Positions 43,150 through 51,522 of a DNA stretch of 64,000 bases are shown in pieces. The notes beneath the pieces are model-generated. The model was not told the origin of the DNA, ran no database searches, and was given only the letters and a program-made list of their open reading frames with translations. The stretch's first letter is position 1, and every line of letters starts with the position of its first letter. This DNA comes from DAOTWC01 sp048499435. GTDB taxonomy: Bacteria; Chloroflexota; Anaerolineae; Aggregatilineales; Phototrophicaceae. A program made the position numbers and the translations under genes. The stretch spans positions 186,001 to 250,000 of the forward strand of contig JASNZW010000002.1 in assembly GCA_048499435.1 (NCBI GenBank). Direction: 5' to 3'.

Positions 43150-44553
43150 GTGAAACACCCTCTGGTGGGCAGCAAAGTCTATCCGCCGCAGCGCGCGCTG
43201 GTGATCGGCGCGGGCCTGGCCGGGCTGCTGACGGCCCGTGTGCTGCTCGACCATTTCGCGTTCGTCACGGTGGTTGGGCGCTGTGCCCCGCCGGACGCGC
43301 GCCCGCCGGGCCATGTGCTGGCCGTGCGCGGCTTCCGCGCGCTGGAACGGCTGTTCCCCGGCCTGGGCGCGGAGCTGGCGCTGCTGGGCGCGCCCTCGAT
43401 TGACTGGACGGCGGACTGTCCGACGCTGTTCCCGGCGGGCTGGGCGGCGCGTTTTCGCTCCGGCCTGCTGACGCGCGCCGTCTCTGGCGACGGCCTGGCG
43501 CTGACGGTGCGCCGCCGGCTGGTCGAATACGGCGGCGAGCGTCTCGCGCTGTGCGACACCCTGCGTGCGGTGGGCCTGCTGTGGGATGGCGGGCGCGTAA
43601 GCGGCGCGCGGCTGGCGGCGGACGCTGCGCCCGACGCGACCGTCCGCGCGGTCAGCGCCGATTTCGTCGTGGACGCCGGCGGGCGCGGCGCGCAGGCCGC
43701 CGGCTGGCTGGCGCAGGCCGGCTGCGATGCCCCTGATGTGGTGAACGGCGCGCCCGCCGCTTATGCGCTGGGCGTGTTCCGCCGGCCGCCGCAGGCCGAT
43801 CCGGCCTGGCGGGCGCTGCTGGTCGTGCCCGCGCCGGGCGAGATGGGCGCGCTGCTGCACCCGCTGGAAGGCGGGCGCTGGGCCGTGACGCTGGCCCCGC
43901 CGCCGGGAACTGCCGCGCCCGCTGACACGGCGGAGCTGCTGGCGGCGGCGCGCAGCCTGCCCACGCCCGCGCTGTACGACGCGCTGCGCGCCGCCGAGCC
44001 GCTGCACCCGGTCCGCGTCTGGACGCACGACGGCAGCCGCGCCGCCGCTTATCACCGGCTGGCGCGCTGGCCGGAGGGCATCGCCGTGACGGGGGACGCC
44101 GTGTGCGCGCTGGACCCGGCGGGCGGCCACAGCCTGACCGCTGTCGCGCTGGCGGCGCAGGCGCTCGGCGCGGCCCTCAGCGAACAGCGGCGCGCGTTCC
44201 CTGACGGCGCGCTCGACAGCCTGGGGCCGCGGCTGCACCAGGCGCAGGCCGCCGTGCTGAAAGCCCCCCGGCGCGCGGCAGCGGCCTGCGCGGCCTGGCG
44301 CGCGGGTGACGCCGGCGCGCTGACGCGGCGCTGGACCGCCGCCGTCGTCAGCGCGGCAGCCGACCAGCCCGCCGTTTATCGCGCTCTGCTGGAGACCGTT
44401 ACCCTGACGCGCGCGCCGGCGGCGCTGCTGCGCCCCGCTGCCGCGCTGCGGGCGCTGCGCCCCGCCCCGCCCCCGGCGGCGCCCGGCCCGGTCCCGCCCG
44501 CGCCGGACCCCGGCGCGGGGCGCTCGACACAGGAACTGGCTGTTTTATCCTGA
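43150..44553 (+). CDS. FAD-dependent oxidoreductase (monooxygenase-like)
   Basis: 467 residues. The N-terminal FAD site is LVIGAGLAGLLTARVL; a later VVDAGGRGAQAAGWL corresponds to the DA-G-R-S motif of the GGR/monooxygenase-like flavoproteins, and AVTGDAVCALDPAGGHSLTA is the second FAD motif. The active-site proline pattern is replaced by AGGHS. Substrate is unknown; relatives include squalene epoxidase-like and polyketide hydroxylase-like enzymes. The start is GTG 43150 with GAGGAAGG five bases upstream; a longer frame lacks such a site. The C-terminus is Pro/Ala-rich. The thpR gene follows after 22 bases. Confidence 0.85.
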   Translation: MKHPLVGSKVYPPQRALVIGAGLAGLLTARVLLDHFAFVTVVGRCAPPDARPPGHVLAVRGFRALERLFPGLGAELALLGAPSIDWTADCPTLFPAGWAARFRSGLLTRAVSGDGLALTVRRRLVEYGGERLALCDTLRAVGLLWDGGRVSGARLAADAAPDATVRAVSADFVVDAGGRGAQAAGWLAQAGCDAPDVVNGAPAAYALGVFRRPPQADPAWRALLVVPAPGEMGALLHPLEGGRWAVTLAPPPGTAAPADTAELLAAARSLPTPALYDALRAAEPLHPVRVWTHDGSRAAAYHRLARWPEGIAVTGDAVCALDPAGGHSLTAVALAAQALGAALSEQRRAFPDGALDSLGPRLHQAQAAVLKAPRRAAAACAAWRAGDAGALTRRWTAAVVSAAADQPAVYRALLETVTLTRAPAALLRPAAALRALRPAPPPAAPGPVPPAPDPGAGRSTQELAVLS

Positions 44554-44575
44554 ACGCCCCGAAAGCTGCCGCCGT

Positions 44576-45112
44576 ATGCGTTTATTTGCCGCCGTTGACC
44601 TGCCCGCCGCCGTCAAAGACCAGCTCGACGCGCTGCGCGCGCCGATCCCTGGCGCGCGCTGGGTGGGCCGCCAGCAGATGCACCTGACGCTGTTCTTCAT
44701 CGGCGAGACGGCGCGCGTGGCGGACATCAGCGCGGCGCTGGCGCAGGTGCGCGCCGCGCCCTTTGACCTGCTGCTGAGCGGCGTCGGGCGCTTTCCGTCT
44801 GGCAGCCGCAGGCCGCCGCGCGTGCTGTGGGTGGGCGTCGCGCCACAGCCGGCGCTGCTGGCGCTGCAAACGCGCGTGGCCGGTGCGCTGGTGGCGCTCG
44901 GCTGCGCGGCGGAGGACCGCCCGTACAGCCCGCATCTGACGCTGGCGCGCCTCCAGGCGGAGCGTCCGCTGCCGGAGGCGGACCGCTTCCTGACGGCGCA
45001 CACCGGTTTTCGCGCCGGGCCGGTGCGCGTCGAGTCGTTTGTCCTCTACGCCAGCGACCTCACGCCGCAGGGCGCGCGCTACACGCCGCAGGCGGTCTAT
45101 CCCCTGCGCTGA
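44576..45112 (+). CDS. thpR: RNA 2',3'-cyclic phosphodiesterase ThpR
   Basis: 178 residues of the 2H phosphoesterase (LigT/ThpR) family. The two catalytic HxT motifs are QMHLTLFFIG and YSPHLTLARL. The protein begins MRLFAAVDLP, as usual for ThpR. It opens 2',3'-cyclic phosphates on RNA ends and can also ligate them in vitro. It lies 22 bases after the flavoprotein gene, so co-transcription is likely, but I see no functional reason for the pairing. Confidence 0.95.
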   Translation: MRLFAAVDLPAAVKDQLDALRAPIPGARWVGRQQMHLTLFFIGETARVADISAALAQVRAAPFDLLLSGVGRFPSGSRRPPRVLWVGVAPQPALLALQTRVAGALVALGCAAEDRPYSPHLTLARLQAERPLPEADRFLTAHTGFRAGPVRVESFVLYASDLTPQGARYTPQAVYPLR

Positions 45113-45205
45113 GCCGGGCGGCGCGGGCCGGTTTGCGGGCCGCCAGCCGCCGCGTCTATAATGAGGCTGGCCGCGCCGCGCTTGTTCATCTGGATATGCC
45201 TGTTT

Positions 45206-45625
45206 ATGGTCAGCAGCAGCCGCTATCGCCAGCACCCCCGCTTCAGCGAATTATCGCGGCGCGTTATCGCCGGCGCACAGCAGTCCGCCGCCGCGCTCAA
45301 CCACCCGACGGTGGGCATCGGCCACCTGCTGCTGGCGCTGCTGCTGGAGGCGCGCAGCCCGGCGGCGGCGGCGCTGCGCGCCAGCGCCCTGGACGAAGCC
45401 TGCCTGCGCGCCCGCCTCGCCGCGCCGGACCCGCTGCTGCTGGCGAGTGTCGAGCAGGTGCTGGCGCGCGCGCCCGCTGAGGCGGAGCGCCTGGGCAGCC
45501 ACTACACCGGAACTGAGCATCTGCTGCTGGCGCTGGCGCTTATGCCCGCTGGCGCGCGCCTGCTGGCGGGCTGCGGCGCTGACGCGGCGGCGCTGGCGGC
45601 GCGCATCGGCGGCCCTGGGACATAA
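45206..45625 (+). CDS. Stand-alone Clp N-terminal (R) domain protein
   Basis: 139 residues with two tandem Clp repeats as in the N-domain of ClpC: RFSELSRRVIAGAQQSAA with HPTVGIGHLLLALL, and ERLGSHYTGTEHLLLALAL. There is no ATPase module. Free Clp N-domain proteins such as mycobacterial ClpC2 bind substrates or sequester ligands of ClpC, so an adaptor or decoy role is plausible. ATG 45206 reads MVSSSRYRQHPRF; an in-frame upstream start adds a short hydrophobic stretch but no family similarity. The stop codon lies in the loop of a strong hairpin. Confidence 0.85.
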   Translation: MVSSSRYRQHPRFSELSRRVIAGAQQSAAALNHPTVGIGHLLLALLLEARSPAAAALRASALDEACLRARLAAPDPLLLASVEQVLARAPAEAERLGSHYTGTEHLLLALALMPAGARLLAGCGADAAALAARIGGPGT

Positions 45626-45643
45626 AAGGGCCGCCGATGCGCG
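45600..45643. terminator. Strong 16 bp inverted repeat spanning a stop codon
   Basis: CGCGCATCGGCGGCCC (45600-45615) pairs perfectly with GGGCCGCCGATGCGCG (45628-45643); the 12-base loop holds the TAA of the Clp-N gene. Convergent genes end at 45625 and 45669. No T-tract follows closely, so termination is possible on both strands but not certain. Confidence 0.65.
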
Positions 45644-45668
45644 GGCGTTTCAGCTCTCGCGCTGGCGG

Positions 45669-46745
45669 CTACAGCCGGGGCAGGCGCTGGTCGGCGGGCA
45701 GCAGCGGCGGGAACGGCTGGTGCGGCTCCGCCTGATACCAGTAGGCTGTGGAGGAATAGTCGTTCGTGAGCTTGTTGGCGTGGCCGTGTTCGATCGTTAC
45801 GCGGATCGAGCGCTCGAAGAAGATCGGGTCCTCGATGTGGTAGCGGTAGAGGGTGTTCTTGCCGCGCCAGGGCCAGTCAGGCGTGCCCTGGTTGAGGATG
45901 ACGCCGTGATAGGCTGAGCTGTATTCCTGCGTCGGGCAGAACGCCGTGTTGAAGTAGTCCTCTGTGCCCGTGCCGTGCAGCCCCGGCCAGGGTTCGCCGT
46001 CCACGAAGATCATGTCGTCGCCCTCGCCGTACCAGTCGTTCGTCTGGCGCGAGAAGCAGTCAATGTCCAGGTGACAGCCGACGTAGTGGCCGCGCCCGGC
46101 GGCTTCCAGAATGACGTAGTTGTTGTCGCCGGTCACGTTGGGCGTGCGCCAGGTTTCGAGCATCGCTTCCTGGTTATTGTCCCAGCGCACCGCCGGGTCG
46201 GCCCAGCCGGGGGTGGGGTTGACGCGCCGCCACTGGGCGTGAAAGCGCCCGTAATCCTCCAGCAGCGTGCCGTCCGGGTACGCTTCATAGTCAATGTAGA
46301 AGTACAGGTTGACCTTTTTGCTGGCGTCGCTGCTGACCTCGATGCGCGCGGCGCTCTGGAAGGGCATCGGGAACCAGCAGTTGAAGCCGCGCCCGCTCTC
46401 TGGACTCATCTGCAGGGGCAGCGAGTTGAAGTTGCGCGTGAGGTTGTGGCCCATGCCGAAGAAATCGCCGATGGGGACTTCGACGCTCGGTTCTGTCTCG
46501 CCATCCCAGAACATCCGCAGGACCATGCGGCGATAGAGGTATTTGTCGTGGCTGGCCAGCGTCATCCACACGTGCTTGATGCAGCCGGGGCCGGCGATGT
46601 CAGTGATCGTGCGCGTCTGCCCTGGTTCAAATTCCCACCAGTCATAGTTGCCGCCCGCTGTGTCGTAGCTTGAGACCCGCCGCCGCTTGACGCCCGGCCG
46701 CAGCCGCGCCAGCTCCGACAGGGTGCTCATCCCCAGGTTGACCAT
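45669..46745 (-). CDS. GH172 family glycosidase (DUF2961)
   Basis: 358 residues covering a full DUF2961 domain, now CAZy family GH172. No signal peptide, so probably cytoplasmic and acting on imported sugar. The N-terminal domain shows EFEPGQTRTITDIAGPG and FWDGETEPSVEVPIGDFFG; the second jelly-roll has WYGEGDDMIFVDGE and HGTGTEDYF. Glu241 and Glu262, 21 apart, are candidates for the catalytic pair. Characterised members act on alpha-D-fructofuranosides, difructose anhydrides or D-arabinofuranosides. AAAGGA sits six bases before the ATG, and the gene starts 3 bases after the MalG-like permease, so it is the last gene of the sugar ABC operon. Confidence 0.9.
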   Translation of the reverse strand: MVNLGMSTLSELARLRPGVKRRRVSSYDTAGGNYDWWEFEPGQTRTITDIAGPGCIKHVWMTLASHDKYLYRRMVLRMFWDGETEPSVEVPIGDFFGMGHNLTRNFNSLPLQMSPESGRGFNCWFPMPFQSAARIEVSSDASKKVNLYFYIDYEAYPDGTLLEDYGRFHAQWRRVNPTPGWADPAVRWDNNQEAMLETWRTPNVTGDNNYVILEAAGRGHYVGCHLDIDCFSRQTNDWYGEGDDMIFVDGEPWPGLHGTGTEDYFNTAFCPTQEYSSAYHGVILNQGTPDWPWRGKNTLYRYHIEDPIFFERSIRVTIEHGHANKLTNDYSSTAYWYQAEPHQPFPPLLPADQRLPRL

Positions 46746-46748
46746 TGA

Positions 46749-48689
46749 TTATCCTTTCAGGCCAGTAAGTTGGATGCCCTCAATAAAGTACCGCTGTGCG
46801 AAGAAGAATAACACAATCATCGGCAGCATGCTCATTACTGAGGCCGCGATCAGGCGGTCGTAGTAGATCGTCATGTACTGGTCTTTGAAGAAGTTGAGGC
46901 CCACCGCCACCGGGAACAGCTCCGGGCTGGACAGGAAGATGAACGGCTCAAGGAAGCTGTTCCACGTCCACCAGAAGGTGAAGATCACCACCGTCGCGAT
47001 CGCGGGCCGGCTGAGCGGCACGATCACATGGCGGATGATGCCTGTCGTGCTGGCCCCGTCGATGCGGGCGGCGTCCTCCAGCTCGCGCGGGATGCTGGAA
47101 AAGAACTGGCGCAGCATAAAAATGAGGAAGGCGTTGCCGAAGAACGAGCGCAGAAACAGCGGCCACAGTGTGTTGACCATGCTCAGATCGCGGAAGATTT
47201 CGTAGATCGGCACCAGCGTTACCGGGTAAGGCAGCATCATCGTGCCCAGCAGAATGATAAAGAACACGTTCTTGCCCGGCGCGCGCAGCCGGGCAAAGGC
47301 GTAGGCCACAACGATGCACGAAATGACATGGCCGACGATGTTGAGCGCCACCAGCACAAACGAATTGCGGAAAAAGGTGGTGAAATAGGTCTCGCCGACT
47401 TTGGTTTGCAGCGCCTCACGGTAGCCGTCGAAGCGAAGCTGCGGGAACATGGCGCGGCTGAGCGCCGTCGGGCTGACATCGAAGGCCTCGTCAATGACCG
47501 CCGCCGGGACCACCAGCGCCATCTCGCGCGGCTCGCCCACCAGCGCGACAGAGCGCGTCTGGTCGCCCTCGCTGTAGCCGTCCTGGACGCGGAAGGGGAT
47601 GCGGTTGAGCTGGTCGCCGCGCGCGGTGACCAGGCCGCCAAGCTGCGCCAGCCGCAGCGTCGTCGCCCGGTCGCTGGGGATAACGACACTGGCGTCCGTC
47701 CCGCTGATAAGAATCGCGACAGCCACCGGCGCGCCGTCCGCCGGGGTGTAAACCGCGCCGCGCACAGCCACCCCATTGACCAGCGCCGGCGCTGTTTCGC
47801 TGAGCTGCGCGCGCGGCGCGACGAACACCTCAGCGTCGAACTGTTCCTCATCAATGACTGGCTGCCACGTTTCGCGCACCAGCTCGACAAATTCGCCGTC
47901 CAGGTTGCTGACCGTGATCAGCGGCAGCTCGGTCTGGCCGATCGGCTTGAAACCAGCGCTGGCGATGTCCTCGATGGCTACCAGCACGGCGGACGCCGCG
48001 ATCTCCGGGCTGCCAACCACTGTAAGCTGCGATTCCGGCCCGATGGCGTACACCGTGCGCTCGTCAACCGTGCGGCCGCGAAATTCAACGCCGTCCACCT
48101 CCACGGCGGCGCGCCCGCCGCTGTTGACCGTGTCCAGCGGCAGGCGCAGGGCGGCAGCCTGTACGGCATCCAGTTCAGCCACGACCAGCGTGTCGCCCTC
48201 GCCGCGCGCCAGCGCGACAACCGGGCGCGCTGCGCCTTCGGTTGTCCATTGGCGCACGTTCAGCGTTAGGCCGGCCGTGTCAACCGCCGCCGCCGCGCTC
48301 AGCTCAGCGGTGGAGGCGGTGTAGAGCGTGCCGAGCAGCGCCAGGTCAACCACAGTGGTATAGCGGCGCACGCCGATCTCAATTACCTTTTCGGTCTGGC
48401 CGTTGACCTCAACCTGCCACAGGTTCAGCTCGCGGTTGGTGCTGCCCGCGCGCACTGTTTCCCAGTGGTGCGGGAACCAGATGGGCGGGTCAGTGAAAAT
48501 CTGCCAGGCGGGTTTGAAGCTGGCAGAGATCATCCACAGCATAGGGAACAGCATGAAGGCCGCCCCCAACGCCAGGACGAAATAGCTGGCCAGGTAGCGC
48601 ACAGCGCGCTGCCACCGTTTCGATGTGCGGACGGCCTGCCAGCGGGCGGTGAGGCGCGACCCGGTGATCGGGGGCTGTGTCGTGTCCAT
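46749..48689 (-). CDS. MalG-type sugar ABC permease with a large extracytoplasmic insert
   Basis: 646 residues, more than double the usual 270-300. Helix 1 (about 31-55) is followed by the normal start of the first loop, SASFKPAWQIFTDPPIWFP. Then about 350 extra residues (roughly 80-430) interrupt this loop; they are beta-rich and acidic with no membrane segment, so they should lie outside the membrane. The usual end of the loop resumes at YREALQTKVGETYFTTFFRNS, and five more helices follow with the EAA coupling motif EDAARIDGASTTGIIRHVIV. It pairs with the upstream MalF/UgpA-type permease (5 bases). The insert may contact the binding protein or the sugar. Confidence 0.9.
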   Translation of the reverse strand: MDTTQPPITGSRLTARWQAVRTSKRWQRAVRYLASYFVLALGAAFMLFPMLWMISASFKPAWQIFTDPPIWFPHHWETVRAGSTNRELNLWQVEVNGQTEKVIEIGVRRYTTVVDLALLGTLYTASTAELSAAAAVDTAGLTLNVRQWTTEGAARPVVALARGEGDTLVVAELDAVQAAALRLPLDTVNSGGRAAVEVDGVEFRGRTVDERTVYAIGPESQLTVVGSPEIAASAVLVAIEDIASAGFKPIGQTELPLITVSNLDGEFVELVRETWQPVIDEEQFDAEVFVAPRAQLSETAPALVNGVAVRGAVYTPADGAPVAVAILISGTDASVVIPSDRATTLRLAQLGGLVTARGDQLNRIPFRVQDGYSEGDQTRSVALVGEPREMALVVPAAVIDEAFDVSPTALSRAMFPQLRFDGYREALQTKVGETYFTTFFRNSFVLVALNIVGHVISCIVVAYAFARLRAPGKNVFFIILLGTMMLPYPVTLVPIYEIFRDLSMVNTLWPLFLRSFFGNAFLIFMLRQFFSSIPRELEDAARIDGASTTGIIRHVIVPLSRPAIATVVIFTFWWTWNSFLEPFIFLSSPELFPVAVGLNFFKDQYMTIYYDRLIAASVMSMLPMIVLFFFAQRYFIEGIQLTGLKG

Positions 48690-48694
48690 GCGCG

Positions 48695-49612
48695 CTATCG
48701 CACCTCCGCCTCATAGTACACCCAGACTGACGACGAGCGGACCACCAGCAGCGTGATGCCCATGATGATGATAAATAGAATCCACGCCAGGGCGGAGGCA
48801 TACCCCATCCGTGCCATCCGAAAGGCGTGCTCGTACAGGTTGAGCATGTAAAACAGGGTGGCATCGTTGGGGCCGCCGCGCGTCAGCACGTAGCCGGCGT
48901 CGAAGATCTGAAGCGCGCCGATGATCGCCAGCACGACGTTGAAGAAGATGGTCGGGCTGAGCATGGGCAGCGTCACCGAGCGAAACTTGTTCCAACTGTT
49001 AGCGCCGTCAATTTCAGCGGCCTCGTACAGCGTTTCGGGGATGCCTTTCAGCCCGGCCAGGTAGATCACAATCTGCCCGCCCACGCTCCACCAGCTCATG
49101 ATGATCAACGCGGGCAGCGCCCACTGTTCGCTCAGCAGCCAGTCAGGCCCCTGAATGCCGAACACGCCCAACACCATGTTCATCAGGCCACCTTCAGGCC
49201 GGAAGATAAACAGCCACAGCACAGCGACCGCGATGCTGCTGAGGATGGACGGGATGAAGAAGATCGTGCGCCACACGTTGACGCCGCGCAGCTTCTGCGA
49301 CAGCACCATCGCCAGCGCCAGGGCGATGAGCGTGCCGCCGGGCACGCTGCCGAAGGCATACAGCAGCGTTACTTTGAGCGACTGCCAGAAGCGCGGATCG
49401 TTAAAAATGCGCTCGAAATTGCGCAGGCCGATCCACTCCGGCGGGGAAAGCAGGTTGTATGAGGTGAAAGACAGGTAGAGCGAGCGCAGCATGGGGTAAG
49501 CGAGGAAGATCAGAAAGCCAATGAACCAGGGCGAGATGAGGATGTAGAACGTCAGCGCTTCCCGCCGCGCCAGCGACGACCCGCCTCCCAGTTTAGGCAG
49601 CTTGATGCCCAT
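48695..49612 (-). CDS. UgpA/MalF-type sugar ABC permease
   Basis: 305 residues with six membrane helices. The first loop is of normal size (LTSYNLLSPPEWIGLRNFERIF in parts FTSYNLL, WIGLRNFERIF), and the EAA motif is EAAEIDGANSWNKFRSVTLPMLSP. Together with the MalG-type permease it forms the channel of a CUT1-type importer. No ATPase gene accompanies the operon; a shared MsiK/UgpC-like ATPase elsewhere would be expected. It follows the binding-protein gene after a 176-base gap that contains a hairpin. Confidence 0.94.
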   Translation of the reverse strand: MGIKLPKLGGGSSLARREALTFYILISPWFIGFLIFLAYPMLRSLYLSFTSYNLLSPPEWIGLRNFERIFNDPRFWQSLKVTLLYAFGSVPGGTLIALALAMVLSQKLRGVNVWRTIFFIPSILSSIAVAVLWLFIFRPEGGLMNMVLGVFGIQGPDWLLSEQWALPALIIMSWWSVGGQIVIYLAGLKGIPETLYEAAEIDGANSWNKFRSVTLPMLSPTIFFNVVLAIIGALQIFDAGYVLTRGGPNDATLFYMLNLYEHAFRMARMGYASALAWILFIIIMGITLLVVRSSSVWVYYEAEVR

Positions 49613-49747
49613 AAATTGTACCCTTCACAATGCCAGAGGGCGAACGCCGGCCTGTGCGGCGCAGATTCCGCGTAAGCGGCACAAGGGCGGGCGCAGGTGT
49701 GCCAGCGGCGCCCTAACCCGCCTGTGGAGCAGAAAAGCGATACAGCA

Positions 49748-49772
49748 GAGGGCGGGTGCTGCACCCGCCCTC
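49748..49772 (-). terminator. Hairpin between binding-protein and permease genes
   Basis: GAGGGCGGGTGC (49748-49759) and GCACCCGCCCTC (49761-49772) are perfectly complementary around one base, forming about a 10-11 bp stem with a tiny loop. There is no T-tract on the minus strand. In many ABC operons such a structure protects or attenuates transcripts so that binding protein exceeds permease. Confidence 0.65.
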
Positions 49773-49788
49773 GCTTGTTGACGATGGT

Positions 49789-51147
49789 TTACGCCTCGCC
49801 GCTTTCAGCCAGGCAGGCGTCAGCTTTGGCTGCCAGCGCATCCAGCTCCGCCTGGATGTCGAGCTGTTCGCCGTCGCGCGCCAGCAGGCGTTTCATCAGG
49901 TCACCGGCGGGCGTGGACACGCAGGTGCTGTAGTAGGGGGAGCGCAGTTCCTCCAGCGGCCCCAGGTGCTGCGTTTCGGCGATGAACACGCCCCAGTAGG
50001 GGTCGTCCTCGCGCTGCATTTCCTGCGAGACCACCGGGTTGCCGCTCAGCGCTTTCAGGGCGAATACGCGCTGGCCCGGCTCGGTTGTCAGCCATTTCAG
50101 CAGTTCCCAGGCGGCTTCAGGGTCTTTGCTCTGGCCGGAAATGCCCCAGCCCATCCACATCAGCACGCTGGCGCGGCCGCCAGGGCCGGCCGGGACCGGC
50201 GCCACGCCCCACTGGAGATTGGGCGTGGCGTTGAACACATCCTGCCACCAAGGGCCGTGGAAGGTGACGCCGATGGCGATCTTGCCGTCCTGGAACATCT
50301 GCACGCGGCCGCCTTCAACCGCGCCGATCTCGCTGGCGTTGGGGGCGACATGGTGGACGAACACCAGATCGCGATACCATTCAAGCGCCGCGACGGCTTC
50401 CGGGCTGTTCAGCAGGCCGGTGGTGGTCGTGCCGTCTTCAGTGATCGTCAGCGTGCCCCACGCCTGAAGGTAGCTTTGCATCCCGCGCCACCAGCCATCA
50501 TCAATGATATCCAGGCCCCACTGCACGATGTTGTCGGGGTCGAAATCCGGGCTGGTCGCGTTGTTGCCGCTGGCGTCCAGCGTCAGCTCCAGCGCGATAT
50601 CAAGCGCATCATCCCAGGTCCAGCCCTCTTCAGGGTAGGGGATGCCGGCGGCGTTGAACAGCGCGGTGTTGATGTAGAAGGCGCTGGTGCTATAGTCTTT
50701 GGGCAGCGCCACCGGCTTGTCGCCGTAGAAGCCCTGTTCATAGATGCCTTCATACACATCCACGCCGATCTCAATGCCGTTTTCACCGGTGATGAACGGC
50801 TCAAGGTCGATGTAAGCCTGCCCGTCGGAGGCTTCCATATAGAGCGCAGCCCACTCTGGCGGGTAGGCCATCAGGTCAGGGCTGGTCCCGGCGGACAGCC
50901 AGGTGAGGCGGCGGGTGTTCTGGTCGTCGCCGATATTCGGCTCAAGCACCACGTCAATGCAGGGGTATTCAGCCTCGAAAGCGTCAACCACCTGGTTCAT
51001 GTACTCAACGCGGTCACCGCTTGACCAGTCATCAATACGCAGCGACACCGGCTCACGCCCATCGCAGAAGGCGCTCTGGGCGGCGGCCGGCATGACGGCA
51101 ATTGTGAGAATCGCCAGCGAAACGAACAACAGCAGTTTTCGGGTCAT
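49789..51147 (-). CDS. Extracellular solute-binding protein family 1 (sugar)
   Basis: 452 residues. A signal peptide (about 1-23, ending AAAQ) has no lipobox, so the protein is either released or held otherwise. The mature part has the two-lobed SBP_bac_1 pattern: LRIDDWSSGDRVEYMNQVVDAFEAEYP (part VVDAFEAEYP), the typical PDLMAYPPEWAALY, KDYSTSAFYINTALFNAAGIPYP (in parts) and later FHGPWWQDVF and WMGWGISG with many tryptophans expected to stack on sugar. It is the first gene of the SBP-permease-permease-GH172 operon. AAAGG lies nine bases before the ATG and a near-consensus promoter 50 bases upstream. Confidence 0.95.
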   Translation of the reverse strand: MTRKLLLFVSLAILTIAVMPAAAQSAFCDGREPVSLRIDDWSSGDRVEYMNQVVDAFEAEYPCIDVVLEPNIGDDQNTRRLTWLSAGTSPDLMAYPPEWAALYMEASDGQAYIDLEPFITGENGIEIGVDVYEGIYEQGFYGDKPVALPKDYSTSAFYINTALFNAAGIPYPEEGWTWDDALDIALELTLDASGNNATSPDFDPDNIVQWGLDIIDDGWWRGMQSYLQAWGTLTITEDGTTTTGLLNSPEAVAALEWYRDLVFVHHVAPNASEIGAVEGGRVQMFQDGKIAIGVTFHGPWWQDVFNATPNLQWGVAPVPAGPGGRASVLMWMGWGISGQSKDPEAAWELLKWLTTEPGQRVFALKALSGNPVVSQEMQREDDPYWGVFIAETQHLGPLEELRSPYYSTCVSTPAGDLMKRLLARDGEQLDIQAELDALAAKADACLAESGEA

Positions 51148-51522
51148 TGTCTATACCTTTGCCATAAAACCGTCTGTTCAAGTAGTGCTGCACTTTAAAT
51201 TATAGGTCTGAATAACGCGCGATGTCAAACAACTGCATGCAGGCAAGGGGTCATTCGCGCGGCGGCGGGGCTTTGTTACGAGCTTCACAAGCGCAGGAGC
51301 GTCGGTTTCGGGTGTAGATTGCGCGGGTCTGTCGCTTTTCGCGCGGCGGCGGTGGGCGCTATAGGTCTAGACAGGCCGGCGCGCTGGCGGGCGTGGATGG
51401 GACGGCAGCGGGCCGGCTGCTGGCAAGGCCGCTCGCCCACTTTTTGCCCGTTGCGCCGCGCCTCTGCCATAATTGACGTTTACTGTCATCCGATGGCGCT
51501 GTTAAAGAAGGGGGTGTCCCAG
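51148..51522. other. 375-base divergent intergenic region
   Basis: Between the sugar-binding protein and the helix-hairpin-helix gene. Holds the promoter at 51199-51228 and a palindrome CTGCATGCAG (51233-51242) just upstream of the -35 on the minus strand, a candidate regulator site. The rest (51243-51522) is GC-rich; the open frame from 51319 into the helix-hairpin-helix gene has no signal or family similarity before 51523. Confidence 0.55.
51199..51228 (-). promoter_or_regulatory. Near-consensus promoter of the sugar ABC operon
   Basis: On the minus strand TTGACA (51228-51223), an 18-base spacer and TATAAT (51204-51199): both hexamers match sigma-70 consensus exactly. The transcript would have a leader of about 45 bases. 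Confidence 0.88.
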
